From JAAGZL01 sp050291365 (GTDB lineage: Bacteria; Pseudomonadota; Gammaproteobacteria; Chromatiales; Chromatiaceae), in NCBI GenBank assembly GCA_050291365.1, contig JBNKJS010000012.1:62001-126000 (forward strand): a stretch of DNA of 64,000 nucleotides. Reading direction: 5' to 3'. Both the position numbers and the translations under genes were made by a program. This document shows positions 10,238-19,745 of the stretch, piece after piece; the first letter of the stretch is position 1; each line of letters opens with the position of its first letter. Under the pieces are notes generated by a model, which was not told the origin of the DNA, ran no database searches, and worked only from the letters and a program-made list of their open reading frames with translations.

Positions 10238-10498
10238 TTGGCCAATTCAGTACAAGCCCGCAAGCGCGCAAGGCAGGCGGAAAAACATCGTCAGCACAAC
10301 GCATCTCAGAAGAGTGCTATGCGCACCAAGGTCAAGGGAGTCCTTGCGGCAATCGGTGCTGGTGATAAAGATGGCGCGACCGAAGCTTTCAAACAGGCTG
10401 TGCCGGTTATAGACCGCGCGGCGAACAATGGCCTGATCCACAAGAACAAGGCCGCTCGTCACAAGAGCCGTTTGAACGCGCAGATCAAGGCGTTGTAA
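10238..10498 (+). CDS. rpsT: 30S ribosomal protein S20
   Basis: 86 residues beginning (M)ANSVQARKRARQAEKHRQ, the standard S20 N-terminus. The start is a TTG at 10238, as in the well-known UUG start of E. coli rpsT. A near-perfect GGAGG at 10228-10232 sits five bases ahead of it, and extending to an upstream start would add sequence absent from S20. The rare start is part of the autoregulation known in E. coli; whether that holds here is inference. A strong terminator follows. Confidence 0.97.
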   Translation: MANSVQARKRARQAEKHRQHNASQKSAMRTKVKGVLAAIGAGDKDGATEAFKQAVPVIDRAANNGLIHKNKAARHKSRLNAQIKAL

Positions 10499-10520
10499 TC
10501 CAAGCCACTGCGTATTCGAA

Positions 10521-10546
10521 AAACCGGCCACAAGCCGGTTTTTTTA
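10521..10546 (+). terminator. Intrinsic terminator of rpsT
   Basis: AAACCGGC and GCCGGTTT arms around a CACAA loop, followed by a run of T, 22 bases after the rpsT stop. Confidence 0.9.
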
Positions 10547-10597
10547 TGCCCAAGGAAAAGAGTGATATCTATCTGTTGATCCTGAAACTGAGTGTCG

Positions 10598-11722
10598 CTA
10601 GACCAAAACCAAATTATCCCTATGGATCAACTCATCATCATCCACATACCCCAGGATCTCTCTGATCCTGCTACTGGTCTGACCCTTAATCCGGTCGACC
10701 TCCTGGGCATCGTAATTTACCAGCCCCCGGGCCACCTCTTTACCCGACTCATCCACACATGAGACCACCTCACCACGGGCGAAACTACCGCTGACCTCCT
10801 TGACCCCGACAGCCAGTAGACTTCTCCCCTGCTGACTCAGAACCTTTACCGCACCGTCGTCCAGCACCAGTTTTCCGCTCACCTGCAGATGGCTAGCCAG
10901 CCAGCGCTTGCGTGCCGTCTGAGGTTCCTGCACGGGAATAAGTAGAGTTCCTACATCCTCCCCTTGACCGATCCTGGTTAGCACATCCTTCTCTGCGCCA
11001 GGGGCAATCACAGTGCCAGCACCGGAGCGGGCAGCAAGCCGAGCCGCCCTCACCTTGGTTACCATGCCGCCAAGACCTAGTCCGCCCACACTGCCGCTGG
11101 CAGCCTGATCCAACTCGGGGTTATCCACCTTGGATTCTGAGATCAGTCTGGCATCGGAATTAAATCTTGGATCGCTATCAAACAGCCCCTGTTGATCTGT
11201 CAGCAACACCAGAAGATCTGCCTCCACCAGATTGGCTACCATGGCCGCAAGGGTGTCATTATCACCAAAACGCAGCTCTTCATTAGCTACGGTATCGTTC
11301 TCATTGACCACAGGTATCACACCCAGCTTAACCAGGGTCAGCATGGTGCTGCGGGCGTTCAGATAACGTCCGCGGTTAACCAGATCGTCATGGGTCAGCA
11401 GTACCTGGGCCGTGTGCAGATTGTGCTTCTGGAAACAAGACTCATAGGCCTGCACCAGACCCATCTGTCCAATGGCGGCGGCGGCCTGAAGCTCGTGCAG
11501 GGTGGTGGGTCTGGCGTCCCAACCCATGCGGCTCATTCCCTCGGCCACGGCACCAGATGAGACCAGGATAAGCTGCTTGCCAGACAATACCCAGGCGGCC
11601 ATCTGCTCTGCCCATACGGCCAGACGCTCCCGGTCCAGGCCATTGCCATCGTCCGTCAACAGGGCGCTGCCGATCTTCACCACCCAGCGTTTGGTTGCAG
11701 GAATTTTCTCTCTTGAGATCAT
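10598..11722 (-). CDS. proB: Glutamate 5-kinase
   Basis: 374 residues: an amino acid kinase domain (KIGSALLT near residue 16; the NENDTV and FGDNDTLAA substrate loops near 140-160) and a C-terminal PUA domain (about 280-374). Catalyses the first step of proline synthesis. It directly follows obgE with a 10-base gap, the common obg-proB order in gammaproteobacteria. Confidence 0.97.
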   Translation of the reverse strand: MISREKIPATKRWVVKIGSALLTDDGNGLDRERLAVWAEQMAAWVLSGKQLILVSSGAVAEGMSRMGWDARPTTLHELQAAAAIGQMGLVQAYESCFQKHNLHTAQVLLTHDDLVNRGRYLNARSTMLTLVKLGVIPVVNENDTVANEELRFGDNDTLAAMVANLVEADLLVLLTDQQGLFDSDPRFNSDARLISESKVDNPELDQAASGSVGGLGLGGMVTKVRAARLAARSGAGTVIAPGAEKDVLTRIGQGEDVGTLLIPVQEPQTARKRWLASHLQVSGKLVLDDGAVKVLSQQGRSLLAVGVKEVSGSFARGEVVSCVDESGKEVARGLVNYDAQEVDRIKGQTSSRIREILGYVDDDELIHRDNLVLV

Positions 11723-11732
11723 CGTTCTATGT

Positions 11733-12803
11733 TTAAGCCTTTAATGGGTCCCAGGGCTCATCATCCGTATCTTCTTCAACTTCGTCCTCTTGCTTCATCT
11801 CTTCCAAGTGATCCATCAATTTGTACACCAGCTCACTTGTCCCCTCTCCAGTGACCGCAGACATGGTGTATACAGGACCACTCCATTCGAGTTCAGAGAG
11901 CAGCCTCTGTTTTCTCGATTCTACTTCATCCGTATCCAGCAGATCGACCTTATTCAACACCAACCAACGTTCACGTCCAGCCAGGTCGGGGCTGTACTTC
12001 TCCAGCTCCGCAGCTATCTTGCGCACCTCTTCTGCCGGATCTATGGACTCATCCATGGGGGCGATATCCACCAGATGCAGCAACAGTCGAGTGCGGTCCA
12101 GATGTTTTAGAAACTGCAGCCCCAAACCCGCCCCATCGGACGCCCCCTCAATAACACCAGGAATATCTGCAATTACGAAACTGCGTGATTCGCCCACGCT
12201 GACCACGCCCAGATTAGGGTAGAGCGTAGTAAATGGATAATCAGCAACCTTGGGCCTGGCGCTAGACACCCTGCTGATAAAGCTGGATTTACCCGCATTA
12301 GGCATTCCCAGCAGCCCAACATCGGCCAATAGAATCAGTTCCAGATGCAGCTGGCGCTTCTCACCTTCGGTACCCTGGGTAAACTGTCTAGGGGTGCGGT
12401 TGGTGCTGCTTTTAAAACGGGCATTACCGATCCCATGAAACCCACCTTTCGCCACGAGCAACTCCTGACCATGGACAAGAAGCTCACCTATGATCTCTTC
12501 TGTGTCCTCATCCATCACCCTGGTCCCCACCGGCACCCGCACATAGATATCTTCACCGCTGCGACCGGTGCAGTTTCGCCCCATGCCGTTCTTGCCACGC
12601 TCTGCCCTATGCCGTCGCATATGACGGAAATCTACCAGGGTATTCAGGCCGGAATCCGCCAATAGAAAGACGCTGCCGCCATCTCCGCCATCGCCGCCGT
12701 CCGGGCCGCCCTTGGGAATATATTTTTCACGGCGAAAGCTGGCGACCCCATTACCTCCGTCACCCGCCTCTACCCGTATGCTGGCCTCATCAACAAACTT
12801 CAT
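11733..12803 (-). CDS. obgE: Obg/CgtA ribosome-associated GTPase
   Basis: 356 residues. The glycine-rich Obg fold spans about residues 1-158, followed by a GTPase domain with G1 loop GMPNAGKSS (near 166), G3 DIPG and G4 NKVD (near 283). The tail is acidic. Acts in 50S assembly and stress control. It lies downstream of rplU-rpmA, separated by a terminator, and upstream of proB. Confidence 0.97.
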   Translation of the reverse strand: MKFVDEASIRVEAGDGGNGVASFRREKYIPKGGPDGGDGGDGGSVFLLADSGLNTLVDFRHMRRHRAERGKNGMGRNCTGRSGEDIYVRVPVGTRVMDEDTEEIIGELLVHGQELLVAKGGFHGIGNARFKSSTNRTPRQFTQGTEGEKRQLHLELILLADVGLLGMPNAGKSSFISRVSSARPKVADYPFTTLYPNLGVVSVGESRSFVIADIPGVIEGASDGAGLGLQFLKHLDRTRLLLHLVDIAPMDESIDPAEEVRKIAAELEKYSPDLAGRERWLVLNKVDLLDTDEVESRKQRLLSELEWSGPVYTMSAVTGEGTSELVYKLMDHLEEMKQEDEVEEDTDDEPWDPLKA

Positions 12804-12915
12804 AGTTATTCCACAGCGCCCATTAAATCGCTTGGCATGTTGCCCGAATCTTTACGATTACAACCAGCCTATCAAAACAGCTCTATTGCAACCAGAAAAA
12901 ACCACGGGATATAAA

Positions 12916-12944
12916 CGAAAAAGGCCCCGTCACTGACGAGGCCT
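12916..12944 (-). terminator. Intrinsic terminator after rplU-rpmA
   Basis: Read on the minus strand, a GGCC...GGCC stem of about nine pairs (12923-12943) is followed by a T-run (12918-12922). It separates the ribosomal protein genes from obgE. Confidence 0.8.
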
Positions 12945-12970
12945 CTGCGGTATCTCTAAATGCGGCGCAA

Positions 12971-13228
12971 TTAAGCAGGAACTATGTTCACATACTTGCG
13001 CTTTTTAGGACCTTTAACCTCAAACTTCACTACACCTTCAGCCTTGGCAAACAGGGTGTGGTCTTTGCCACAGCCTACATCCAATCCCGGGTGGAAATGG
13101 GTGCCACGCTGACGCACGATAATGTTGCCTGGTTTAACCGCCTGGCCGCCAAATAGCTTTACACCAAGACGCTTTGACTCTGAATCGCGGCCGTTACGTG
13201 TACTACCGCCTGCTTTTTTATGTGCCAT
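12971..13228 (-). CDS. rpmA: 50S ribosomal protein L27
   Basis: 85 residues starting MAHKKAGGSTRNGRDSESK, the invariant L27 N-terminus that reaches the peptidyl transferase centre. Thirteen bases downstream of rplU, same operon. Confidence 0.98.
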   Translation of the reverse strand: MAHKKAGGSTRNGRDSESKRLGVKLFGGQAVKPGNIIVRQRGTHFHPGLDVGCGKDHTLFAKAEGVVKFEVKGPKKRKYVNIVPA

Positions 13229-13241
13229 TGTTTAATCCGCC

Positions 13242-13556
13242 TTACTTTGCGCTAATTCCGATAATCTCAAGCTCGGTGTACCACTGACGGTGGCCCTGAC
13301 GCTTCAGATGATGCTTACGACGCTTGAACTTAATGATCTTGACCTTTTTGCCACGACCATGCTCCTGCACCTTGGCAGTTACCTTGCCGCCGTCCACATA
13401 AGGGGTTCCAACCTTAATGTCGTCGCCGTCGGCTACCATTAATACTTTATCAAGTTTTATGGATGAACCCTCTTCAGAGTCAATCTTCTCAACCCTAAGG
13501 ATGTCACCTTTGGAAACCCGGTACTGTTTACCACCGGTCTGAATCACGGCATACAT
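13242..13556 (-). CDS. rplU: 50S ribosomal protein L21
   Basis: 104 residues starting MYAVIQTGGKQYRVSKGD, the L21 signature. I chose the ATG at 13556 over an upstream in-frame start because it matches family length and has GGAG eight bases ahead. First gene of the rplU-rpmA operon, divergent from ispB. Confidence 0.97.
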   Translation of the reverse strand: MYAVIQTGGKQYRVSKGDILRVEKIDSEEGSSIKLDKVLMVADGDDIKVGTPYVDGGKVTAKVQEHGRGKKVKIIKFKRRKHHLKRQGHRQWYTELEIIGISAK

Positions 13557-13903
13557 TCGCCAAATCTCCGTAAAAATTCTGCTAGTTGGGCCGTTTACAT
13601 AAAAGCAGCCCACGAAAGAGCCGGAATTCTACATACACCTTGGCCTGAGGTCAAATCCTCTGTTCCATCAAAAAAAGGCTTTATTCACCTATTTTTGACC
13701 AATAAATAGGTTATATTAATGCCCTCTTGATATTCCTCTTTTGTTAAATCATTAGAAAGCAGTAGAATACGCACGAACGCATGTAGAACGAATCTAAATA
13801 AATCGTTTAATATCAATAAGTAATATAATTTTACCCTATTTTATCTGTTTCCAGGCACGCCGTATGAGGCGGAGCAGGACAGCATAAACCAACGAAGAGC
13901 TGT

Positions 13904-14872
13904 ATGGACATATCTGCAATAAAAAAACTGGTAGAAGAGGATATGGGCGCCGTCGACGGCCTGATCCTGCATCGCCTGAAATCTGACGTAGTACTGATCA
14001 ATCAGATCGGACACTATATTGTGAACAGCGGCGGCAAACGTCTCCGCCCTATGATTGTACTGCTGGCGGCCCAAACCCTGGGCTATACCGGTGATAAACA
14101 CACCCTCCTGGCTGCGATCATTGAATTCATTCATACCGCCACCCTGCTACACGATGATGTAGTTGATAGCTCTGACCTTCGCCGCAGCAGAGATACCGCC
14201 AATGCGGTCTGGGGCAACGCCGCAAGCGTGCTGGTGGGGGACTTTCTATATTCCCGCTCCTTCGAGATGATGGTAGATATAGACAATATGCGGGTTATGG
14301 ATATCCTCTCCCACGCAACAAACCGCATAGCTGAAGGCGAAGTTCTACAGCTTCTCAACTGTCATGATCCGGACACGGACGAGCAGAAATATCTCGAGGT
14401 TATACTGCGCAAGACCGCCACCCTATTTGAGGCTGGTGCCCAGCTTGGAGCGGTACTCTGCAACGCACCACCTGAAGAGGAACAGGCCTTAGCCAATTAT
14501 GGCAAACACCTGGGCATAGCCTTTCAGATTATCGATGACGCGCTGGATTACAGCGACTCTTCTGAGGAGATCGGAAAAAATATCGGTGATGATTTGGCGG
14601 AAGGGAAACCAACTCTGCCCCTGATACGCGCTATGCAGGTCGGTACTGCTGAACAGAAACAGTCGCTACGGGATGTGATTGAGAAAGGCGGACGTGAGCA
14701 GATCGACGTAGTAAAAGCAGCTATTGCCAGCACCGACGCCATCGAGTACACCTTCAAGGCGGCAGAAGCTGAGGCGAACAAGGCCAAGAAGGCGCTGGAG
14801 ACACTACCCCCATCCTCCTACAGAGAGGCCCTTGCAACCCTCGCTGATTTTTCTGTGGACCGCACAAACTGA
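13904..14872 (+). CDS. ispB: Octaprenyl (polyprenyl) diphosphate synthase
   Basis: 322 residues with both aspartate-rich motifs of trans-polyprenyl synthases: DDVVD at 84-88 and DDALD at 211-215. It builds the ubiquinone side chain. Divergent from rplU-rpmA with an AT-rich 347-base region between, the usual gammaproteobacterial arrangement. Chain length cannot be read from sequence alone. Confidence 0.95.
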   Translation: MDISAIKKLVEEDMGAVDGLILHRLKSDVVLINQIGHYIVNSGGKRLRPMIVLLAAQTLGYTGDKHTLLAAIIEFIHTATLLHDDVVDSSDLRRSRDTANAVWGNAASVLVGDFLYSRSFEMMVDIDNMRVMDILSHATNRIAEGEVLQLLNCHDPDTDEQKYLEVILRKTATLFEAGAQLGAVLCNAPPEEEQALANYGKHLGIAFQIIDDALDYSDSSEEIGKNIGDDLAEGKPTLPLIRAMQVGTAEQKQSLRDVIEKGGREQIDVVKAAIASTDAIEYTFKAAEAEANKAKKALETLPPSSYREALATLADFSVDRTN

Positions 14873-14971
14873 TCTGGCACAATATTCACGTTTAAGCCCT
14901 TTAGTGATATAAATAGCGCCTAGCAGACCGTTGAAATTCGCTCAAGTGAGTGCGAGACAAGGCGAAATTTT

Positions 14972-15048
14972 CGGAGTGTAGCTCAGCCTGGTAGAGCACT
15001 GCCTTCGGGAGGCAGGGGCCGGAGGTTCGAATCCTCTCACTCCGACCA
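14972..15048 (+). tRNA. tRNA-Pro, anticodon CGG
   Basis: A complete 77-base cloverleaf: acceptor CGGAGTG/CACTCCG, D stem GCTC/GAGC, anticodon stem CTGCC/GGCAG with loop TTCGGGA (anticodon CGG at 15006-15008), five-base variable loop, T stem GGAGG/CCTCT around TTCGAAT, discriminator A and an encoded CCA. It reads CCG codons. A degenerate copy of its 3' end occurs at 18682-18703. Confidence 0.97.
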
Positions 15049-15215
15049 ATCAATTGAGAGGATGAGAACCGATTGGAGGTTCGACCGAATCGCTTCTAGC
15101 GATTCAGAATGAGCGAAGCGAACCCGAAGGGCCAGGGCAGATAATTGCTCCTGCATCATCTGCATTCCCCACGTCCATGTTGGTCAGATGGCCCGAGTAA
15201 CCCCCTAGTTTATAA

Positions 15216-15725
15216 CTATTTTGCTCTGGTTATTGTATAGACCTGTGAAAGATCATACCCCCTATATCGAGCCGGTTTTTTACTCATCTCTCCCCGATAA
15301 CTCAAAACTAATCCGATAGCATTTTTTTCATCAAGCCATTTAATAAAAATCCCACTGTGTTCGATATAATGATAGGAGTGATTAACATGGTAGAGCCAAT
15401 CCCCGGGCTTTAAGGTATCTCTACTGGCGTAAGGCCCTTTTTTCAAGGTTCCTTTGAAGACAGTTACCCTTTGATCTCTAGGAAACCCGGCTCTATCAAA
15501 AACGGCATCAACATAATCCCAACATCCACCCACTATTATCTCTTTTTTATCTAGCGTCATCTCTCTGCCGATTTGTAAAATCTTTTTTGCTTTAAGATCG
15601 GCCTCCCGCTCCGCTTCATTAAGAGCTTCTGTTAAAAACACTCCTTTTGGTTTATAGAGATGATAGGGGATCTCTTTTGCGTAAGCAGATGAGAGTATAA
15701 ATAAACATATCAATGCAATTCTCAT
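15216..15725 (-). CDS. Secreted NlpC/P60-like cysteine-hydrolase fold protein
   Basis: 169 residues with a short signal peptide (cleavage near SSAYA). GGCWDYVDAVF (Cys near residue 68) and HSGIFIKW (His near residue 123) are spaced and shaped like the Cys and His of papain-like NlpC/P60 amidases, with a GDWLYH strand between. Members cut peptidoglycan peptides, so a cell-wall role is plausible. It is AT-rich compared with its neighbours and lies in a possible tRNA-borne island beside an L,D-transpeptidase. The family assignment rests on motif shape only. Confidence 0.6.
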   Translation of the reverse strand: MRIALICLFILSSAYAKEIPYHLYKPKGVFLTEALNEAEREADLKAKKILQIGREMTLDKKEIIVGGCWDYVDAVFDRAGFPRDQRVTVFKGTLKKGPYASRDTLKPGDWLYHVNHSYHYIEHSGIFIKWLDEKNAIGLVLSYRGEMSKKPARYRGYDLSQVYTITRAK

Positions 15726-15796
15726 TTTTCCTTCTTTTTAAAGCTGTAGATATTTTCCAGTAGGTTATAAATCGTAACGCCTTGAATACGAGACAG

Positions 15797-18403
15797 TCAG
15801 AGGCCCAAATAACTAGGGGTTCGCGAAACGAAATCACTCTCCTCTGCATCACCCTCTTCTGCATCACTATCCTCTGCATCAGGGACCTCGACCTGGGTAA
15901 TTTTGCGTGTAATGAAACCTCCCTGTGGCTGATTGCTGAGCACTGCGACAAACTCGGTGCGATAGTTGGTCTCCCTGCTCAAAGGCTCGTCCGAGATAAT
16001 GATTGAGGATCGCGGCAATACGGTCAGCGCTATACGTTCGAACACATCCTGCGGGATAGTAATGCGGTCGAGCGCTCTCCTGGCATCTTCTCCCTTATCG
16101 ATGGTGACCGCGGTCCAACGCAGACCCTCATCGTTGTGCTCCATGGCAGTGAATATATGGGTGCCGATAGGTTTATCAGGATCGTAGATGGTGACTGGGA
16201 CCTCGATGCTCGCATCGAACTCCTCGCCGCCACCGTCACGGGCCGGCTTATGCGTGTTACGCCGCACGTAAAGTTTCTGCGTTGCGCGGCTGATGTAGAC
16301 GGATACCGGCTCGAGTGCAAGCTTCGCCTCGTATGCTGCCTTGGCGCTCTCGGCCTTCCTGATCTTGGCCGTTTTGACCGCCTCCTTTGCAGTAGCCGCC
16401 GCAGCAACCTTCGCCTCCAAGTCTGATTTAGCAGTATCAACCTGCGTCGCCAGCTCTGCGGCTTCAGCGGTAGCCTTTCGCAACCGCTCCTCGGCCCGCA
16501 CCTTGCTCTTAGCCGCATCGGATAGCGCCTTGTCGGCGCGTATGAGTTCCGCGCCGGCCCTCTTGTTGAGACCTTCCTGCTTGCGCAATACAGCCTTCTG
16601 TAACGTCACCTCGCGCGCAGCACTCTTCTCGACCTTCTTGGCTTCATCCATCGCCTGGGTGGCGTCATTTGCAGCCGTGGCCGCTACCTCAGCGGCAACC
16701 ACCTTCCTCTTCAAGTCTGATTCAGCGACCTCAATCTGGGTCGCCAGTTCTGTGGTCTCGGCAGCGGCCTTTCGCAGCCGCTCCTCGGCCTGCACCTTGG
16801 CTTCGTTTGCAGCGGAGAGCGCCTCATCGAGGCGTATTAGCTCTGCATCGGCCTCCTTCTTGAGACTTTCCAGTTTACTAAGAGCCGTCTTACGTAACTC
16901 CACCTGGTGGACCGCACTCTTCTCCACCTCCTTGGCTTCATCGCTCATCTTGGTGGCATCATTTGCAATTTTGGCTACAACGGCTGCGTTAACCATCCTT
17001 GTTTTTAAGTCTGATTTAATGATCGCGATCTGCTTCGCCAGCTCTGTGATATCGACGGCAACCTTTCGCGGCTGCCCCTTGTCCTTATCCGGAGCGGAGA
17101 GCGCCTCATCCGCGCTCCCTAGTTCTGCTTCTGCACTCTCCTTGAGACTCTCCAGTTCACCTAGGGTCGTCTTGCGTAACTCCACCAAGCGCGCCGCACT
17201 ATTCTCGACCATCTTGGCTTCATCGCTTGTCTTGGTGGCACTATTCGCAGCTGTGGCTGCAGCCTCAGCGACAACCAGCTTCTCCTTCAAATCTGATTCA
17301 GCGGCCTCAATCTGCTTCGCCAGCTCTGCGATCTCGGCAGTGACATTTCGTAGCCGCTCCTCGGCCTCTACCTTGGCCTTATCCGCGGCTGAGAGCCCAT
17401 TGTCAGCCAGTTTTAGTTCAGCGTCGGCACTCTTCTTAAGATTTTCCAGTTTACCTAGAGTCGCCTTCTGTAACTCCACCTCGCGCACCGCACTACTCTC
17501 TGCCTTCTTAGCTTCATTCATCGTCTGGGTGGCATCATTTGCAGATGCAACTGCAGCCGCAGCCGCAACAACCCTCTCCTCCAAGGCCGATTTAGCGGCG
17601 TCAAGCTGCGTTGCCACTTCTGCGGCTTCGGCGGTTACCTTTTGCAGCCGCTCATAGGCCCCTACCTTGGCCTTATCCGCAGTAGAGAGCGCCTTGTCGG
17701 CGCGTCTTAATCTTGTGTCAGCACTTTTCTTGCTCTTTTCCAGCCTGCGTAGCAACCTCTTCTGCAATACCACCTCGCGTGCCATGGATTTATCGGTTTT
17801 CTTTGCCTCTCTGAATCCCTTGACGGCCTCAGCTGCCTCGCGCTTGAGCATATCCGCTCGCGCTGGAGCGGCCGCGACAACCTCAGCATCCGGCGAGAAC
17901 AGCACCGGGTGGGAAAAGTCGATCGGGGCCGCATCATTCGGCGAGATGATCACCCGCATCCCGATCCGGGTCTTGTTAAACACACTCCTTGCAAAGCCAA
18001 ACGGCATTCGCACACAACCGTGAGAGGCTGCATATCCGGGCAGAGGACCACCGTGCAGTGCGATGCCATTCCAAGTGATGCGCTGCATGTTTGGCATTTT
18101 GGCGTCGTCATACATGTTGGAGCGGTGCTCCTTTTTCTTCTCGACAACAGCGAAGATGCCTGCTGGCGTTTCACGTCCACTAATACCGGTTGACACAGGC
18201 GCACGCAGAATCCAGCCTTTGGCATCATAGAACGTGACCTTTTGGGACTCGATCGATACGATCGCCATGATCGGCTCGCCAGCCTCACGCGGCGCCTCCT
18301 CGTAGCCCAGCTGTCTCGTCGCAGCCCCGGCCGTCAGGACCGTCAATGCAGCCACTACCATGAATGTCACAGCAGTGGGTAATTTAAAGCGCTTCGTAAT
18401 CAT
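15797..18403 (-). CDS. Giant L,D-transpeptidase (YkuD) with five ~98-residue coiled-coil repeats
   Basis: About 868 residues from the ATG at 18403; a TTG at 18421 is the alternative, and neither has a clear ribosome-binding site. After an N-terminal membrane or signal segment, a YkuD domain (about 45-155) carries HGGPLPGYAASHGCVRMP with catalytic Cys at 130 and His at 117 and 128, so it is likely an active peptidoglycan cross-linker or lipoprotein anchoring enzyme. Residues about 207-695 are five tandem repeats of roughly 98 residues (one shortened to 94), Ala/Lys/Glu-rich and heptad-like. The C-terminal domain (about 695-830) resembles a second YkuD-like fold but lacks the SHGC motif. The tail is acidic and repetitive (DAEDSDAEEGDAEESD). 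Rod-like spacing between cell wall and membrane is inference. Confidence 0.8.
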   Translation of the reverse strand: MITKRFKLPTAVTFMVVAALTVLTAGAATRQLGYEEAPREAGEPIMAIVSIESQKVTFYDAKGWILRAPVSTGISGRETPAGIFAVVEKKKEHRSNMYDDAKMPNMQRITWNGIALHGGPLPGYAASHGCVRMPFGFARSVFNKTRIGMRVIISPNDAAPIDFSHPVLFSPDAEVVAAAPARADMLKREAAEAVKGFREAKKTDKSMAREVVLQKRLLRRLEKSKKSADTRLRRADKALSTADKAKVGAYERLQKVTAEAAEVATQLDAAKSALEERVVAAAAAVASANDATQTMNEAKKAESSAVREVELQKATLGKLENLKKSADAELKLADNGLSAADKAKVEAEERLRNVTAEIAELAKQIEAAESDLKEKLVVAEAAATAANSATKTSDEAKMVENSAARLVELRKTTLGELESLKESAEAELGSADEALSAPDKDKGQPRKVAVDITELAKQIAIIKSDLKTRMVNAAVVAKIANDATKMSDEAKEVEKSAVHQVELRKTALSKLESLKKEADAELIRLDEALSAANEAKVQAEERLRKAAAETTELATQIEVAESDLKRKVVAAEVAATAANDATQAMDEAKKVEKSAAREVTLQKAVLRKQEGLNKRAGAELIRADKALSDAAKSKVRAEERLRKATAEAAELATQVDTAKSDLEAKVAAAATAKEAVKTAKIRKAESAKAAYEAKLALEPVSVYISRATQKLYVRRNTHKPARDGGGEEFDASIEVPVTIYDPDKPIGTHIFTAMEHNDEGLRWTAVTIDKGEDARRALDRITIPQDVFERIALTVLPRSSIIISDEPLSRETNYRTEFVAVLSNQPQGGFITRKITQVEVPDAEDSDAEEGDAEESDFVSRTPSYLGL

Positions 18404-18790
18404 TATGTATTGAATAATCAAGAAATATTAGGAAATAATCAAACTAATAATAGCTCAGTAACAGGGGACATACCCCAATTAACGTCCACCTCGCATCTAG
18501 ATACCTCCCCTGTTCAGTGCGGGCACAGACACCCTTTAGCTCAGCAAGTAAGCTGCCATTACAGGCAGACTTGGGCTGAACTGACATGAATGACTTATTG
18601 ATTTAAACCAACCGCAGGATATAATTCTGCCTGCAAATTCAGAAGGCAGTGCAGGTGCAATTACCAAAGGATAAGGCGAGTAATCCTCTTACTCCAACCA
18701 AACCCCACAATCCACCTGATCATTTCGTAACAATTCTGCTAATGTTATCAACTATAACTACTTTAATTTAGAATTCTGTCGGGGAAAGAG
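18404..18790. other. 387-base intergenic region with tRNA-like debris
   Basis: It holds no convincing gene. It contains TAGCTCAG (18537-18544), as in a tRNA D arm, and further on a degenerate copy of the tRNA-Pro 3' end at 18682-18703. The last 70 bases are AT-rich and probably carry the promoter of the endopeptidase gene. Confidence 0.5.
18682..18703 (+). repeat. Degenerate repeat of the tRNA-Pro 3' end (possible att remnant)
   Basis: It matches 15030-15051 (the T-arm end, acceptor and CCA of tRNA-Pro plus three bases) at 19 of 22 positions. Direct repeats of a tRNA 3' end usually mark the outer border of integrated elements. The 3.6 kb between holds two odd envelope genes and no integrase. 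Confidence 0.45.
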
Positions 18791-19714
18791 ATGAAGAAGG
18801 GATTTATCTTATTTTTCGTAGCATTCTGGCTAGTAGCCGGCAATGCTGTCGATGCCGTGGCGGTAACAATTGACCAGACACTACTGGAACACTCATCTAC
18901 TGCTGCAAAAAAAACAACCAAAAAAGCAGCCTCCAAAAAAAAGTGGACTAAGAATCCCAAGGTTCGCTCAGCCTCAGTATTTGTAATCGACCCTGCTACC
19001 AGCAAAGTCCTGTACGAGAAAAATGCCGATGCAGTAGTGCCGATAGCATCCATTACCAAACTGATGACAGCCATGGTTGTTCTCGACGCCAAGCAGAAGA
19101 TGAGCGAGAAGCTCACTGTCACCACAAAGGATAAGGACACCCTCAAGAAAACCGGTTCGCGTCTAAAGGTTGGCACCAAACTCAGTCGTAAAAATATGCT
19201 TTGCCTAACCCTTATGGCATCTGAAAACCGAGCCGCATCGGCCCTGTCCCGCCACTACCCCGGAGGCCGCAAAGCCTTTGTTGCCGCCATGAACAAAAAG
19301 GCGAAAGAGCTGGGGTTGAAGGAAACCCACTTTAAAGAGCCAACCGGACTTAACTGGAAAAATGTTTCCAGCGCCCATGATCTTGCCAAGTTGGTTGCCG
19401 CTGCGCACAAATATAAACTGATCCGCAAATTTACTACCAGGGCAAAACACAGCGTCACTCTACAGGGAAAGAGAGAAACCTTCCGCAATACCAATAAGCT
19501 AGTGCGCAAATCAAACTGGAAAATCAGCCTGTCCAAGACAGGCTATATAAAAGAGGCCGGCAGATGCCTGGTAATGCAGGCCAAGGTGGCCAATCGTCCC
19601 ACCATCATCGTACTGCTGGATTCGCAGGGAAGTAAAACACGCATCGGCGATGCCAAGCGCATACGGTACTGGATTGAGCACGCACCAAAGGGACAGCTTA
19701 ATCGCGCCGGTTAA
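18791..19714 (+). CDS. pbpG: PBP7-like D-alanyl-D-alanine endopeptidase (peptidase S11)
   Basis: 307 residues with a signal peptide and a Lys-rich linker (40-55). All three penicillin-binding motifs are present: SITK (87-90), SEN (144-146) and KTG (249-251). Family S11 enzymes of this length without the C-terminal PBP5 beta domain are PBP7-type endopeptidases that trim cross-links in the periplasm. Stands alone, convergent with the AsmA gene 31 bases downstream. Confidence 0.9.
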   Translation: MKKGFILFFVAFWLVAGNAVDAVAVTIDQTLLEHSSTAAKKTTKKAASKKKWTKNPKVRSASVFVIDPATSKVLYEKNADAVVPIASITKLMTAMVVLDAKQKMSEKLTVTTKDKDTLKKTGSRLKVGTKLSRKNMLCLTLMASENRAASALSRHYPGGRKAFVAAMNKKAKELGLKETHFKEPTGLNWKNVSSAHDLAKLVAAAHKYKLIRKFTTRAKHSVTLQGKRETFRNTNKLVRKSNWKISLSKTGYIKEAGRCLVMQAKVANRPTIIVLLDSQGSKTRIGDAKRIRYWIEHAPKGQLNRAG

Positions 19715-19745
19715 CCCCGCTTGTGACTTAACAATCTGGTTCAGA

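Noticed and set aside
16341..17657. 438-codon open frame on the plus strand
   Set aside because: Shadow of the repeat-rich L,D-transpeptidase; its Ala/Ser-rich translation mirrors the antisense of the Lys/Glu/Ala repeats, and it has no ribosome-binding site or known domain.
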